Part shown: positions 8,102 through 17,606 of the stretch, piece after piece | Numbering within the stretch: the first letter of the stretch is position 1 | How the letters are laid out: each line of letters begins with the position of its first letter | Assembly: GCA_022340185.1 (NCBI GenBank) | Contig: JAJDOK010000044.1 | Location: 1-64,000, forward strand | Reading direction: 5' to 3' | Source of the DNA: Salaquimonas sp. | GTDB taxonomy: Bacteria > Pseudomonadota > Alphaproteobacteria > Rhizobiales > Rhizobiaceae | DNA length: 64,000 nucleotides | Notes under the pieces: generated by a model | The model's input: the letters and a program-made list of their open reading frames with translations, nothing else | The model's database searches: none | Told to the model about the DNA's origin: nothing | Position numbers and translations under genes: made by a program

Positions 8102-9562
8102 ATGACCCCAGGCGTTCTCATACTCATCGTGCTTGCGATGACAATTGTCGGCTTCATCCTCGGTCGACGGCGCGCTGTGGCCATGGCCAATCGGGAGAAG
8201 GTGAAGCTTCATTCGCTGCCCGGCTATTACGGCCAGACGGTAGCCCTGTTTGTCGCGGTTCCGGCATATGTTCTTCTGGCCGCGTGGTTGTTCCTGCAGC
8301 CCATTGTTATCGAGAATCATATCAGCGATCTGATTCCGGCAAGTGCCATTCCGGAAGGGGGTGCACGCAGCCTGGTCATGGCCGATGTGCGCCGCATCGC
8401 CAACGGTCTCGATTATGTTGTCGGCAAGGGCGGGGTGTCCGAAGACGAACTCGCCAGCATGCGCGCCGATATCTCGAATATCCGCAGCCGGCTGGCCGAT
8501 GTCGGCATTGCGCTTGGTTCCGATGTCAAGCCTGTCGTATTCCAGGCCGCCAAGACCTATCGCAAGATCGGCAAGACCGGCTCGCTCCTGAGAGACATTG
8601 CAGTTCTTGCCGCCGCCCTTGGCTTCGGGCTGTGGGCCTTGTGGCGGGTCAATCCGCGCATGCGTGCCCGCAATACCAGCGAGACCTTTGTCAAGGCATT
8701 GCTGATTGCCTCCTCGTCGGTCGCGATCCTGACCACGCTGGGCATCCTCCTGTCGCTCCTGTTCGAATCCATCCACTTCTTCAGAATCTATCCGGCCCGC
8801 GATTTCTTTTTCTCGACGGTATGGAACCCGCAATTCCGCGGCGGTTCCGACCTTGGAATCCTTCCGCTGCTCTGGGGCACGTTCTATGTTTCTTTTGTCG
8901 CCCTGTTGCTCGCCGTGCCGATCGGCCTGATGATTGCGATCTATCTGGCCGAATATTCGGGCAGTACGCTGCGCAGTTTCGCCAAGCCGGCCATCGAGAT
9001 TCTCGCCGGCATCCCCACCATCGTCTACGGCCTTTTCGCGCTCGTCACCGTCGGGCCTTTCCTGCGCGACTGGATTGCGCAGCCGTTTGGCATCGGAAAT
9101 TCCTCGTCCTCCGTCATGACGGCCGGCCTTGTCATGGGGATCATGCTGATCCCGTTTGTCTCCTCACTGTCGGATGACATCATCAATGCTGTGCCGCAGG
9201 CGATGCGTGACGGTTCCTACGGCCTCGGCGCGACGCAGTCCGAGACCATCAAGAGGGTGATCCTGCCCGCCGCGCTTCCTGGCATCGTCGGTGCGGTTCT
9301 GCTCGCCGCAAGCCGCGCCATCGGTGAGACCATGATCGTCGTCATGGGTGCCGGTGCGGCGGCGCGCCTTAACCTCAATCCGTTCGAGGCGATGACGACC
9401 GTGACGGTGAAGATCGTCAGTCAGTTGACGGGCGATACCGAGTTCGCCAGCCCCGAAACGCTGGTTGCCTTCGCACTCGGCCTGACGCTTTTCGTCTTCA
9501 CCCTCGGCCTCAATATCCTGGCGCTCTACATCGTGCGCAAATATCGGGAACAGTACGAATGA
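8102..9562 (+). CDS. pstC: Phosphate ABC transporter permease PstC
   Basis: The 486-residue permease has a long N-terminal part with two membrane segments and a soluble stretch of about 90 residues (about 75-155), then the permease core with six segments and the coupling loop AMRDGSYGLGATQSETIKRVILPAALPGI. The extended N-terminus is usual for alphaproteobacterial PstC. GGAAG sits five bases before the ATG. The stop overlaps the pstA start as ATGA, indicating translational coupling. Confidence 0.95.
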   Translation: MTPGVLILIVLAMTIVGFILGRRRAVAMANREKVKLHSLPGYYGQTVALFVAVPAYVLLAAWLFLQPIVIENHISDLIPASAIPEGGARSLVMADVRRIANGLDYVVGKGGVSEDELASMRADISNIRSRLADVGIALGSDVKPVVFQAAKTYRKIGKTGSLLRDIAVLAAALGFGLWALWRVNPRMRARNTSETFVKALLIASSSVAILTTLGILLSLLFESIHFFRIYPARDFFFSTVWNPQFRGGSDLGILPLLWGTFYVSFVALLLAVPIGLMIAIYLAEYSGSTLRSFAKPAIEILAGIPTIVYGLFALVTVGPFLRDWIAQPFGIGNSSSSVMTAGLVMGIMLIPFVSSLSDDIINAVPQAMRDGSYGLGATQSETIKRVILPAALPGIVGAVLLAASRAIGETMIVVMGAGAAARLNLNPFEAMTTVTVKIVSQLTGDTEFASPETLVAFALGLTLFVFTLGLNILALYIVRKYREQYE

Positions 9563-10917
9563 CCGACATTGCTGATCAATCCGTTTCAACGGCGGCAGCC
9601 ACCACCGGTCGGTCGCTGCTGCAGCGCGGCGAGCACGCAAAGCGACGCGCCGCCTCCGAGACAAGATTCCGCATGCTGGGACTCGTCGCCGTCATGATCG
9701 GCATCCTCGCCGTTGTCGGATTGCTCGCCTCGATCCTGTCCAACGGCGTCTCGTCGTTCTTCCAGACCTATGTCACGGTCGACATCTATCTCAATCCCGC
9801 CAAACTGGACAAGACCGGCAATCGCGATCCCGAGGCCCTGCAGAAGGTCACCACCTTCGCCTACGCACCGCTGATCAGTGCTGCCGTCGAAAAACTGATC
9901 GAGACGCACGGGATCGAGATCGAAGGCTTGAAGCCCAAGGACGCGGCCAAGATCATCTCGAAGGAAGCGCCCGCATCGGTCCGCAACTATGTCCTGGCAC
10001 ATCCCTCCAAGATCGGGGAGACGGTCAAGTTCGATCTTCTCGCCGACGGCCGTGTCGACGGTTATTACAAGGGCCGCGTCACGATGGATTCGGCAAAGCT
10101 GGATCGGAACATCTCGCCGGAGCGTCTGGAACTGGCCGACAAGCTCAAGCATGCAGGCGTGTTGAAGACCCGTTTCAACTGGTCGTTCTTCACCGCGCCG
10201 GATGCTTCCGACACACGGCCTGAAGCGGCGGGCCTGGGCGTGGCCATTCTTGGTTCGGCCTACATGATGATCATCGTGCTGGTGCTATCCCTGCCGCTTG
10301 GCGTTGCGGCGTCGATTTATCTGGAGGAATTTGCCGTACAGAATTTCTTCACCGATATCATCGAGGTGAACATCGCGAACCTCGCCGCGGTTCCTTCCAT
10401 CGTGTTCGGTATTCTGGGTCTTGCGATATTCATCAATTTTGCGGGCCTGCCCCAATCGGCGCCAATCGTTGGCGGCCTTGTGCTGACGTTGATGACCCTG
10501 CCGACGATCATCATCGCGACGCGCGCGGCGCTGAAGGCCGTGCCGCCATCCATTCGCGAGGCTGCCCTGGGCGTGGGCGCATCGAAAATGCAGGCCACAT
10601 TCCACCATGTCCTGCCGCTGGCCATGCCCGGTATTCTGACCGGAACGATTATCGGCCTGGCCCAGGCGCTGGGTGAAACCGCACCGCTTCTGCTGATCGG
10701 CATGGTGGCGTTCGTGCGCGAATTTCCCGGCGCGCCGCCGGAAGGTTTTTTCGACCCGGCCTCCGCACTGCCTGTACAGGTCTACAACTGGACTACACGA
10801 GGCGACCCGGCTTTTGTCGAACGGGCGTCGGGTGCGATCATCGTCCTCCTTGTGTTCCTGATAATCATGAACGGGCTTGCCATTATGTTGCGTCGGCGGT
10901 TCGAGCGCAGATGGTAA
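9559..10917 (+). CDS. pstA: Phosphate ABC transporter permease PstA
   Basis: The 452-residue permease pairs with PstC. An N-terminal helix (about 35-60) is followed by a soluble insert of about 150 residues typical of PstA proteins with a DUF3333-type N-terminus, then the six-helix core with coupling loop SIREAALGVGASKMQATFHHVLP. It begins inside the pstC stop codon. A 111-base gap without a strong terminator leads to pstB. Confidence 0.95.
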   Translation: MTDIADQSVSTAAATTGRSLLQRGEHAKRRAASETRFRMLGLVAVMIGILAVVGLLASILSNGVSSFFQTYVTVDIYLNPAKLDKTGNRDPEALQKVTTFAYAPLISAAVEKLIETHGIEIEGLKPKDAAKIISKEAPASVRNYVLAHPSKIGETVKFDLLADGRVDGYYKGRVTMDSAKLDRNISPERLELADKLKHAGVLKTRFNWSFFTAPDASDTRPEAAGLGVAILGSAYMMIIVLVLSLPLGVAASIYLEEFAVQNFFTDIIEVNIANLAAVPSIVFGILGLAIFINFAGLPQSAPIVGGLVLTLMTLPTIIIATRAALKAVPPSIREAALGVGASKMQATFHHVLPLAMPGILTGTIIGLAQALGETAPLLLIGMVAFVREFPGAPPEGFFDPASALPVQVYNWTTRGDPAFVERASGAIIVLLVFLIIMNGLAIMLRRRFERRW

Positions 10918-11028
10918 GTCAGTCTACACGGCCAGGATGTATGCTAAACCGGACCGATCATCCGGCGGCAAAGACGGCGATTTGTTTGGAATTGTGCTGA
11001 TTCAGCGCTGACGGATGGGGAAGCGGGA

Positions 11029-11844
11029 ATGAACGAGATGACGGAAACAGCAACTGAAGCGGCGGTTAACGCGGCGGCAAGCAACAGGTCGGTCAAGATG
11101 CGCGGCGACAAGGTCGGTGTCTTTTACGGCGAGAAGCAGGCGCTGTTTGATGTCGATCTCGACATCTACGAGCATGAAGTGACCGCGTTGATTGGACCTT
11201 CAGGCTGCGGCAAGTCGACTTTTTTGCGCTGTCTCAATCGCATGAATGACACGATCGACGGCTGCCGGGTCACGGGCAAGCTCACGCTCGATAGCGAGAA
11301 CATCTACGATCCCAAGATCGACGTTGTTGAACTGCGTGCGCGTGTCGGCATGGTGTTCCAGAAACCCAATCCCTTCCCGAAATCGATCTTCGAGAACATT
11401 GCTTACGGACCGCGAATTCACGGCTTGGTCAAATCCAAGGGCGACCTTGACGAGGTCGTCGCGATCAGCCTCCAGAAGGCGGGTCTTTTCGAGGAAGTCA
11501 AGGATCGTCTTAACGAACCAGGCACCGGCCTCTCCGGCGGCCAGCAGCAGCGTCTGTGCATCGCGCGCGCCATCGCGGTCAGCCCCGAAGTCATCCTGAT
11601 GGACGAACCCTGTTCCGCGCTTGATCCGATCGCGACCGCCAAGGTCGAGGAACTGATCGACGAGCTGCGCGAGAATTACACCATCGTCATTGTTACCCAT
11701 TCGATGCAACAGGCCGCCCGCGTCTCACAGCGCACGGCCATGTTCCATCTCGGAAATCTTGTTGAGGTCGATGCAACAGATGTGATCTTCACCAATCCTT
11801 CCGATCCCAAGACACAGGACTACATCACCGGCCGTTACGGCTGA
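11029..11844 (+). CDS. pstB: Phosphate ABC transporter ATP-binding protein PstB
   Basis: The 271-residue ATPase shows Walker [11 protein letters not shown]-loop [11 protein letters not shown], signature LSGGQQQR, Walker B VILMDEP and the switch histidine in VTHSMQQA. PstB-specific residues such as CLNRMND and the KPNPFPKSI stretch identify it. GGGGAAG lies about six bases before the ATG. It energises the PstCA permease and takes part in PhoR signalling with PhoU. Confidence 0.97.
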   Translation: MNEMTETATEAAVNAAASNRSVKMRGDKVGVFYGEKQALFDVDLDIYEHEVTALIGPSGCGKSTFLRCLNRMNDTIDGCRVTGKLTLDSENIYDPKIDVVELRARVGMVFQKPNPFPKSIFENIAYGPRIHGLVKSKGDLDEVVAISLQKAGLFEEVKDRLNEPGTGLSGGQQQRLCIARAIAVSPEVILMDEPCSALDPIATAKVEELIDELRENYTIVIVTHSMQQAARVSQRTAMFHLGNLVEVDATDVIFTNPSDPKTQDYITGRYG

Positions 11845-11894
11845 GAACGGCGGAACTCGACGCCGGGCGCACATTAAGCACGAGGATATCTTCC

Positions 11895-12578
11895 ATGTCG
11901 GAACATACGGTTACCGCCTTCGACGACGATTTGAAATTCATCACGCGCAAGGTGGTGGAGATGGGTGGTCATGCCGAAAGCATGATCGCCCGGGCCATCG
12001 CCGCTCTGGTCAAGGGTGACAAGGCGCTGGCCGAAGCCATCGTTGCCGAGGATCTGGTGCTCGACAGCCTGCAGTATGAACTGGACGAGCGCATCATCGT
12101 CATTCTCGCAAAGCGCCAACCCGTGGCGACCGATCTGCGTGAAATCATCGGAGCCATGCGCATGGGCAACGATCTCGAGCGCATCGGCGACATGGGCAAG
12201 AACATCGCCCGGCGTACCAAGGAAATCGACGACATCGTCCATCCGCGTAAAGTGGTGCGCGGGCTTGAGCATCTGACCAATCTCACGCTGGAGCAGCTCA
12301 AGGAAGTGCTCGACGCCTACGTCAACAAGGATGTGCAGAAAGCCAACGAGGTCTGCGACCGCGACGACGAGATCGACCAGATCTACACCTCTCTTTTTCG
12401 CGAGCTGCTGACCTATATGATGGAAGATCCACGCAACATCACCTTCTGCACGCATCTGCTGTTTTGCGCCAAGAACATCGAGCGCATCGGTGACCACGCC
12501 ACCAACATAGCAGAGACCGTGATCTACATGGTGACAGGCAAATCGGCGATATCGACCCATGGCACGCGCGCAGAGTGA
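11895..12578 (+). CDS. phoU: Phosphate signalling protein PhoU
   Basis: The 227-residue all-helical protein contains two PhoU repeats; the metal-binding signature E-x-x-D-x-x-x-D is visible as IGDMGKNIARR near residue 97 and IGDHATNIAETVIY near 200. PhoU links transporter state to PhoR and dampens the Pho response. It is 50 bases after pstB with GAGGA before the ATG, and 40 bases before phoB, so one operon is likely. Confidence 0.95.
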   Translation: MSEHTVTAFDDDLKFITRKVVEMGGHAESMIARAIAALVKGDKALAEAIVAEDLVLDSLQYELDERIIVILAKRQPVATDLREIIGAMRMGNDLERIGDMGKNIARRTKEIDDIVHPRKVVRGLEHLTNLTLEQLKEVLDAYVNKDVQKANEVCDRDDEIDQIYTSLFRELLTYMMEDPRNITFCTHLLFCAKNIERIGDHATNIAETVIYMVTGKSAISTHGTRAE

Positions 12579-12618
12579 CCTTTCCGGCGACCACGTGAAG
12601 TGGCCCGGGAGATCGGCC

Positions 12619-13314
12619 GTGAATCCCAGGATCATGGTTGTCGAGGACGAGGAACCGCTCGCCATCCTGCTGCGTTACAACCTCGAAGCCGAGGGCTACG
12701 AGGTTGAGACGATCGATCGTGGCGATGATGCCGAACTGAGGCTCTACGAACAGGTGCCGGATCTGCTGGTGCTCGACTGGATGTTGCCGGGCTTGAGCGG
12801 CATTGAATTGTGCCGCCGGCTGAGGCTGCGTCCCGAAACCGAACGCCTGCCGATCATCATGCTGACGGCACGCGGCGAGGAATCGGAGCGCGTGCGCGGC
12901 CTCACCACCGGTGCCGACGACTATGTCGTCAAGCCGTTCTCCGTGCCCGAACTGATGGCCCGTATCAAGGCGATGCTTCGCCGCGCCAGCCCCGAGGTGA
13001 TCTCGGCCGTCCTGAAAGCCGGTGACATCGAACTCGACCGGGAGGCTCATCGCGCCTATCGCAACGGGCGCGAACTCAAACTCGGCCCGACCGAGTTCCG
13101 CCTGCTCGAATTCTTCATGCGTTCGCCCGGCCGCGTCTTTTCGCGCGAGCAATTGCTCGACGGCGTGTGGGGTCGCGATATCTATGTCGACGAGCGTACT
13201 GTCGATGTGCATGTCGGTCGCCTGAGAAAGGCGGTCAATCGCGGCCGCGAGCGTGATCCGATCCGCACCGTGCGTGGTGCGGGCTACGCGCTGGACGACA
13301 AATTCGTCAATTGA
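12619..13314 (+). CDS. phoB: Phosphate regulon response regulator PhoB
   Basis: The 231-residue OmpR-type regulator has a receiver domain (VVEDEE acidic pocket, Asp53 in LVLDWMLPG, Thr in MLTARG, Lys in DYVVKPFS) and a winged-helix domain ending VDVHVGRLRKAVN...RTVRGAGYAL. It is phosphorylated by PhoR and binds Pho boxes. The GTG start is chosen because GGGAG lies seven bases upstream and the receiver domain begins at once; the longer frame from 12559 would overlap phoU and add an unconserved leader. Confidence 0.95.
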   Translation: MNPRIMVVEDEEPLAILLRYNLEAEGYEVETIDRGDDAELRLYEQVPDLLVLDWMLPGLSGIELCRRLRLRPETERLPIIMLTARGEESERVRGLTTGADDYVVKPFSVPELMARIKAMLRRASPEVISAVLKAGDIELDREAHRAYRNGRELKLGPTEFRLLEFFMRSPGRVFSREQLLDGVWGRDIYVDERTVDVHVGRLRKAVNRGRERDPIRTVRGAGYALDDKFVN

Positions 13315-13346
13315 CTGGGTAAGCGAATTCGATCCCCACCTGCAGA

Positions 13347-13375
13347 CCGGTCTTGTAGCAAGACCGGCCTCTTAT
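13347..13375. terminator. Bidirectional terminator between phoB and gcrA
   Basis: CCGGTCTTG at 13347-13355 pairs perfectly with CAAGACCGG at 13359-13367 around TAG. It lies between two converging genes and ends the pho operon; the downstream CCTCTTATTAA is only moderately T-rich. Confidence 0.75.
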
Positions 13376-13875
13376 TAAGCGCTGGCGTCGTTGCGCCGGT
13401 CGCGCCTGCGGTCGACCACCGGCTGGTAGGCGAGCTGAGCGTGATAGGCGCAATAGGGGCCGGCATCTTTCGTCTTGTGTCCGCAGAAATGGAAATCATC
13501 CTGCGCCGGATCGCCGATCGGCCATTTGCAGGTCTGTTCGGTAAGTTCGATCAATTTGAGCTTGAGCGGCTCCGGCGCCTCGATGGCGACAGGCGGTGCG
13601 CTGCGTTGCGTGCTCGTCGCCAATGGGTAATGGGAACCATTCTTGCGGTGCGTGTTGCGAGCGGGTCTTCCACCGAAGCTGGAACTGCGCGGCGGGCGCT
13701 TCGGCCTTGCGGCTGTCGAACTCGTCTTCGCCCTGCCCGACAGGCCCAGCCGGTGCACCTTGCCGATCACAGCATTGCGGGTGACCGAACCCAGTTCTGC
13801 TGCGATTTGACTTGCGCTGAGGCCTTCCATCCAGAGTTTCTTGAGAAGTTCGACACGTTCGTCAGTCCAGGACAT
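13375..13875 (-). CDS. gcrA: GcrA-family cell cycle regulator
   Basis: The 166-residue protein starts MSWTDERVELLKKLWMEG, the GcrA N-terminal helix-turn-helix, followed by GLSASQIAAELG and RNAVIGKVHRLGL. A basic linker leads to a C-terminal Cys/His region (CKWPIGDP, FCGH, YCAYH) of the kind that contacts sigma-70. GcrA activates promoters with CcrM-methylated GANTC sites. The ATG before SWTDERV is the family start; the frame remains open upstream. Its own upstream gap holds five GANTC sites, which suggests cell-cycle or self control. Confidence 0.93.
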   Translation of the reverse strand: MSWTDERVELLKKLWMEGLSASQIAAELGSVTRNAVIGKVHRLGLSGRAKTSSTAARPKRPPRSSSFGGRPARNTHRKNGSHYPLATSTQRSAPPVAIEAPEPLKLKLIELTEQTCKWPIGDPAQDDFHFCGHKTKDAGPYCAYHAQLAYQPVVDRRRDRRNDASA

Positions 13876-14021
13876 GCACTTCCTCGCCGCCTTGCCCGGG
13901 CAAACGTCATCCACAGCCGGCCGCACGCCCTCGGCCGCTGGTTCAAATCCGCGTTTACCTGAGTTGATGGTTGGGCCCGCCCAGGCCCCCTAATTCTTGG
14001 ACGAGAAACTATCGAGGGGCC

Positions 14022-14119
14022 GACTCCTAAGCAAGAGTCGCGCTTGAAGAAGGAATCAATTTTCCAGATTGTCCCCAGATTGCGGAATCGGATTTCGAAT
14101 AGCTGTGGAAAGCTGAATC
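14022..14119. promoter_or_regulatory. Cluster of five GANTC (CcrM) sites in the gcrA-argD gap
   Basis: GANTC occurs at 14022, 14035, 14053, 14085 and 14115, five sites in 98 bases where chance gives about 0.4. The segment is AT-rich compared with its surroundings. The whole gap runs 13876-14388 (513 bases) and also holds the argD promoter and a hairpin; no open frame in it looks coding. Confidence 0.7.
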
Positions 14120-14206
14120 AGAATTGCCGTCCCAATTGTCGCATCTGTGGAAATCCTATTGCGGTAAACCCGTAGAGCAATCCAACGCCGCCGGACCGCA
14201 CGACAA

Positions 14207-14237
14207 TTGACAATTCCACCGCTGTGCATGGTATAAG
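14207..14237 (+). promoter_or_regulatory. Sigma-70-type promoter for argD-argF-hslO
   Basis: TTGACA at 14207-14212 matches the -35 consensus and TATAAG at 14232-14237 the -10, with a 19-base spacer (18 if GTATAA is taken). The implied start is near 14244, about 145 bases before the argD ATG. Confidence 0.55.
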
Positions 14238-14250
14238 CCGTTTCGGATCG

Positions 14251-14278
14251 AATGCCGCCGAAAGGCGGCATTTTCTTT
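14251..14278 (+). terminator. GAAA-tetraloop hairpin with U-rich tail in the argD leader
   Basis: AATGCCGCC (14251-14259) pairs with GGCGGCATT (14264-14272) around GAAA, followed by TTCTTT. It has the form of an intrinsic terminator, yet no plus-strand gene precedes it and it begins only a few bases after the predicted argD start site. It could be an attenuator, a 5' stabilising stem, or the end of a small RNA. Confidence 0.6.
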
Positions 14279-14388
14279 CCGGCGGCAGGCTGGTGACGGT
14301 CTGTGGGCGAATGCAGTAGAAATCGAAGAACCCAAGCTCCGCCACCCTGGGCCGAACCCGGTTCACGGGCGCATTTCAGGATATGGCC

Positions 14389-15603
14389 ATGCAAAACCAG
14401 AGTCATATATTCGCGACCTTTTCCCGGCCCGATCTCGTCTTCGAGCGCGGCGAAGGCGTGCGACTGTATGACGACAAGGGCGAGGACTATATCGACCTGA
14501 CCGCCGGCATCGCCGTCAATGCGCTGGGCCATGCCCATCCCCATCTGGTGGAAGCCCTGAAAACCCAGGCCGAGAAGATCTGGCACCTGTCCAACCTGTT
14601 CCGCATTCCCGATCAGGAGCGTCTCGCCGACCGGTTGTGCGAGGCGACCTTCGCCGATCGCGTATTCTTCACCAATTCCGGTGCCGAGGCGATCGAATGC
14701 GCTATCAAGACGGCGCGGCGCTACCACTGGGCCAAGGGCAGCCCCGAGCGCATCAACATCCTGACCTTCGAAGGTGCCTTTCACGGCCGTACGCTGGCGA
14801 CCATCGCCGCCGGCGGTCAGGAGAAATATCTCGAAGGCTTCGGCCCGAAGGCGCCCGGTTTCATCCAGCTTCCCTTCGACGATGACAAGGCGCTCGCCGG
14901 AGCGATTGACGGCGAGACCGCCGCCATCCTGATCGAGCCGATCCAGGGTGAAGGCGGCGTGCGTCCGGTGCCAGCCGCCTTTCTGCGGCGTTTGCGCGAA
15001 ATCTGCGACGAAAATGGCCTGCTCCTCATTTATGACGAGATCCAGACCGGTGTCGGCCGCACGGGCAAGTTCTTTGCCCATGAATGGTCGGGCGCGGTGC
15101 CCGATATCATGGCGGTGGCCAAGGGCCTTGGCGGCGGCTTTCCCATTGGTGCCTGCCTGGCCACGGAAGATGCGGCCTCCGGCATGACACTCGGCGTGCA
15201 TGGCACCACCTTCGGCGGCAATCCGCTCGCCATGGCCGTCGGCAATGCCGTGCTCGATGTGGTGCTGGAAGATGGTTTCCTTGCTCATGTTCGCGACATG
15301 TCGAAAGTGCTGCGCCAGCATCTGGCCGAACTGGTCGACAACTATCCCGATCTGGTCGAAAGCGTGCGCGGCGATGGCCTGTTGCAGGGGCTGAAGGCGA
15401 AGGTGCCCAACACCGACATCATCGCCGCAATGCGTGAAGCGCGTGTCCTGGCGATCGGTGCCGGCGACAATGTGGTTCGCTTCGCGCCACCGTTGACCGT
15501 CACCGCCGGGGAATTGCGCGAAGCGCGTGCGCGCATGGATGCGGCCTTCGCCAGCCTTGCGGCAGCCCGGAAAACCGGTACCGGCAAGAACGGGGAGGCG
15601 TGA
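14389..15603 (+). CDS. argD: Acetylornithine aminotransferase
   Basis: The 404-residue class III aminotransferase uses PLP to convert N-acetylglutamate semialdehyde to N-acetylornithine. Visible marks are the [15 protein letters not shown] phosphate-binding region, [12 protein letters not shown] and the Schiff-base lysine in [13 protein letters not shown]. Of two close ATGs, 14383 leaves one base after AGGA whereas 14389 leaves seven, so the second is chosen. It is followed at two bases by argF, giving two arginine-pathway steps in one operon. Confidence 0.95.
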   Translation: MQNQSHIFATFSRPDLVFERGEGVRLYDDKGEDYIDLTAGIAVNALGHAHPHLVEALKTQAEKIWHLSNLFRIPDQERLADRLCEATFADRVFFTNSGAEAIECAIKTARRYHWAKGSPERINILTFEGAFHGRTLATIAAGGQEKYLEGFGPKAPGFIQLPFDDDKALAGAIDGETAAILIEPIQGEGGVRPVPAAFLRRLREICDENGLLLIYDEIQTGVGRTGKFFAHEWSGAVPDIMAVAKGLGGGFPIGACLATEDAASGMTLGVHGTTFGGNPLAMAVGNAVLDVVLEDGFLAHVRDMSKVLRQHLAELVDNYPDLVESVRGDGLLQGLKAKVPNTDIIAAMREARVLAIGAGDNVVRFAPPLTVTAGELREARARMDAAFASLAAARKTGTGKNGEA

Positions 15604-15605
15604 CC

Positions 15606-16541
15606 ATGGCGGGTGGGGCAAGGCATTTCATCGACATCTCCACGCTGGACGGCGGGACGCTCACCGGTATTCTCGACAGCGCCAGCACCATGAAGGCCGA
15701 TCTGAAATCCGGCAATGCGCCGGCCGACAAACCGCTTGCTGGCAAGATGCTGGCCATGATCTTCGAGAAGCCGTCGACGCGCACCCGCGTGTCCTTCGAT
15801 GTCGGCATGCGCCAGCTCGGCGGCGAAACGCTGTTTCTGTCGGGCGCCGAGATGCAGCTCGGCCGTGACGAGACGATCGGCGACACGGCCCGCGTGCTGT
15901 CACGCTATGTCGATGCCATCATGATGCGCACGACCGAGCATGAACGCCTCATCGAAATGGCCGAATACGCCACCGTTCCGGTGATCAACGGATTGACCGA
16001 CGACACCCATCCCTGCCAGATCATGGCCGATGTCATGACCTATCGCGAAAAGAAGGGTGACATCGCCGGCGCCCGGTTCGCCTGGTCGGGTGATGGAAAC
16101 AATGTCCTGAATTCCTATATGGAGGCGGCGGCCCGCTTCGGCTTTTCGATGCATGTCGCTGCGCCGGAAGGTTCCGACCCGTCGCAGGAATATGTCGAAT
16201 GGGCGCGCGCCAATGGTGGCGACATCCATGTCGGCCACGACCCGGTGACGGCCGTTGCCGATGCCGACTGCGTCGTTACCGATACCTGGGTGTCCATGAA
16301 CCAGGAACACCGTGCCCGTGGCCACAACGTGTTCCAGCCCTATCAGGTCAATGCCAAACTGATGGCGAAGGCAAAGCCCGACGCAATTTTCATGCACTGC
16401 CTGCCGGCCCATCGTGGCGAGGAGGTAACCGACGAGGTTCTCGACGGCCCGCAGTCCGTGGTGTTCGACGAAGCCGAAAACCGCCTGCACGCCCAGAAAG
16501 CCATCCTCGCATGGTGCCTGGGTTCCGGTAACGCATCCTGA
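15606..16541 (+). CDS. argF: Ornithine carbamoyltransferase
   Basis: The 311-residue enzyme makes citrulline from ornithine and carbamoyl phosphate. The carbamoyl-phosphate signature [10 protein letters not shown], the HPCQIMAD loop, ornithine-site DTWVSMN and [11 protein letters not shown] are present. The ATG at 15606 has GGGGAGG seven bases upstream; the GTG at 15600 is too close to it. It follows argD directly. A hairpin (GACCCGG/CCGGGTC, 16540-16569) lies between it and hslO. Confidence 0.96.
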   Translation: MAGGARHFIDISTLDGGTLTGILDSASTMKADLKSGNAPADKPLAGKMLAMIFEKPSTRTRVSFDVGMRQLGGETLFLSGAEMQLGRDETIGDTARVLSRYVDAIMMRTTEHERLIEMAEYATVPVINGLTDDTHPCQIMADVMTYREKKGDIAGARFAWSGDGNNVLNSYMEAAARFGFSMHVAAPEGSDPSQEYVEWARANGGDIHVGHDPVTAVADADCVVTDTWVSMNQEHRARGHNVFQPYQVNAKLMAKAKPDAIFMHCLPAHRGEEVTDEVLDGPQSVVFDEAENRLHAQKAILAWCLGSGNAS

Positions 16542-16591
16542 CCCGGCCGGGCCTTCTGGCTTCCGGGTCGGATCGCTCACAAGGATGAACA

Positions 16592-17575
16592 ATGACTGAT
16601 GCCAGCCCTTTCGCGGCCATAAAATTTGCCGGCGACGACAAGGTTGTGCCCTTCGAGGTCTCGCCTCTCGACATTCGCGGCCGCGCCATCCAGCTCGGTC
16701 CGATGCTGAACGCCATTCTTTCGCGCCATGATTATCCCGCACCCGTCGCCACGCTGCTTGGCGAGGCGGTGGTACTCACCGTACTGCTTGGCACCTCGCT
16801 CAAATTCGAGGGCAAGTTCATCCTGCAGACCCAGACCGACGGTCCGGTGTCGCTGCTGGTCGCCGATCTGCGCACGCCCGACGCCATGCGCGCCTACGCG
16901 CGCTTCGACGCCGAAGCCGTCGCTGCGGCAGTCGCTGCCGGCGATGCCTCATCCGAGGCGTTGCTCGGCAATGGCTTCATGGCGATGACCATTGACCGTG
17001 GACCGCGCATGCAGCGCTATCAGGGCATCGTCGAATTGACCGGCGCCTCGCTTGAAGAGGTCGCCCGGCAATATTTCCGCCAGTCCGAACAGATTCCGAC
17101 CCGCGTGCGTCTTGCCGTGGCCGAAATGATTACTCCTGGCGAGAACGGTCCCGAGAGCGCCTGGCGCGCCGGAGGACTGATGGCCCAGTTCCTGCCGGAG
17201 GCGCCGGAGCGCATGCGCCTGAAGGATCTGCCCGGCGGCGAGCATCCTATGGGCATCGAGGCCGAGGACCGGTTCCGCGAGGATGACGCCTGGCTCGAGG
17301 CTCAGTCTCTGGTCGAAACCATTGCCGTCGACGAATTGACCGATCCGGCCATCGGCTCCGAACGCCTGCTCTACCGGTTGTTCCACGAACATGGCGTGCG
17401 CGTCTTCGACGGGGCAAAGGTCGCCGACAAGTGTTCGTGCTCGCACGACAAGATCGTCGAACTGATCCGAGCCTTTCCCGACGACGAGCGCGAGGAGGCC
17501 TTCGAGGACGACCGCATCGTCTCGACTTGCGAGTTCTGCAACACGGTTTACGAGATCGGTCGCGACGAATTGTGA
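16592..17575 (+). CDS. hslO: Redox-regulated chaperone Hsp33
   Basis: The 327-residue cytoplasmic holdase ends with the zinc-redox switch CSC...CEFC (residues about 285-320), whose cysteines release zinc and form disulfides on oxidation. The N-terminal fold contains RGRAIQLGP and LLVADLRTPDAMRAYARFD. AAGGATG precedes the ATG. Its place after argF is common in rhizobia as far as I recall. It converges with apaG. Confidence 0.95.
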   Translation: MTDASPFAAIKFAGDDKVVPFEVSPLDIRGRAIQLGPMLNAILSRHDYPAPVATLLGEAVVLTVLLGTSLKFEGKFILQTQTDGPVSLLVADLRTPDAMRAYARFDAEAVAAAVAAGDASSEALLGNGFMAMTIDRGPRMQRYQGIVELTGASLEEVARQYFRQSEQIPTRVRLAVAEMITPGENGPESAWRAGGLMAQFLPEAPERMRLKDLPGGEHPMGIEAEDRFREDDAWLEAQSLVETIAVDELTDPAIGSERLLYRLFHEHGVRVFDGAKVADKCSCSHDKIVELIRAFPDDEREEAFEDDRIVSTCEFCNTVYEIGRDEL

Positions 17576-17606
17576 CAGCCCCCGCTTTCAGGTGGCAGCG
17601 CAAGTC

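Noticed and set aside
13907-14153. DnaA-box-like sequences (TCATCCACA, and CTTTCCACA / ATTTCCACA on the minus strand) with an AT-rich stretch near gcrA, as a possible replication origin
   Set aside because: The boxes are weak (7-8 of 9), only three, and the expected origin neighbours such as hemE or repABC are absent. The GANTC cluster is better explained by promoter control.
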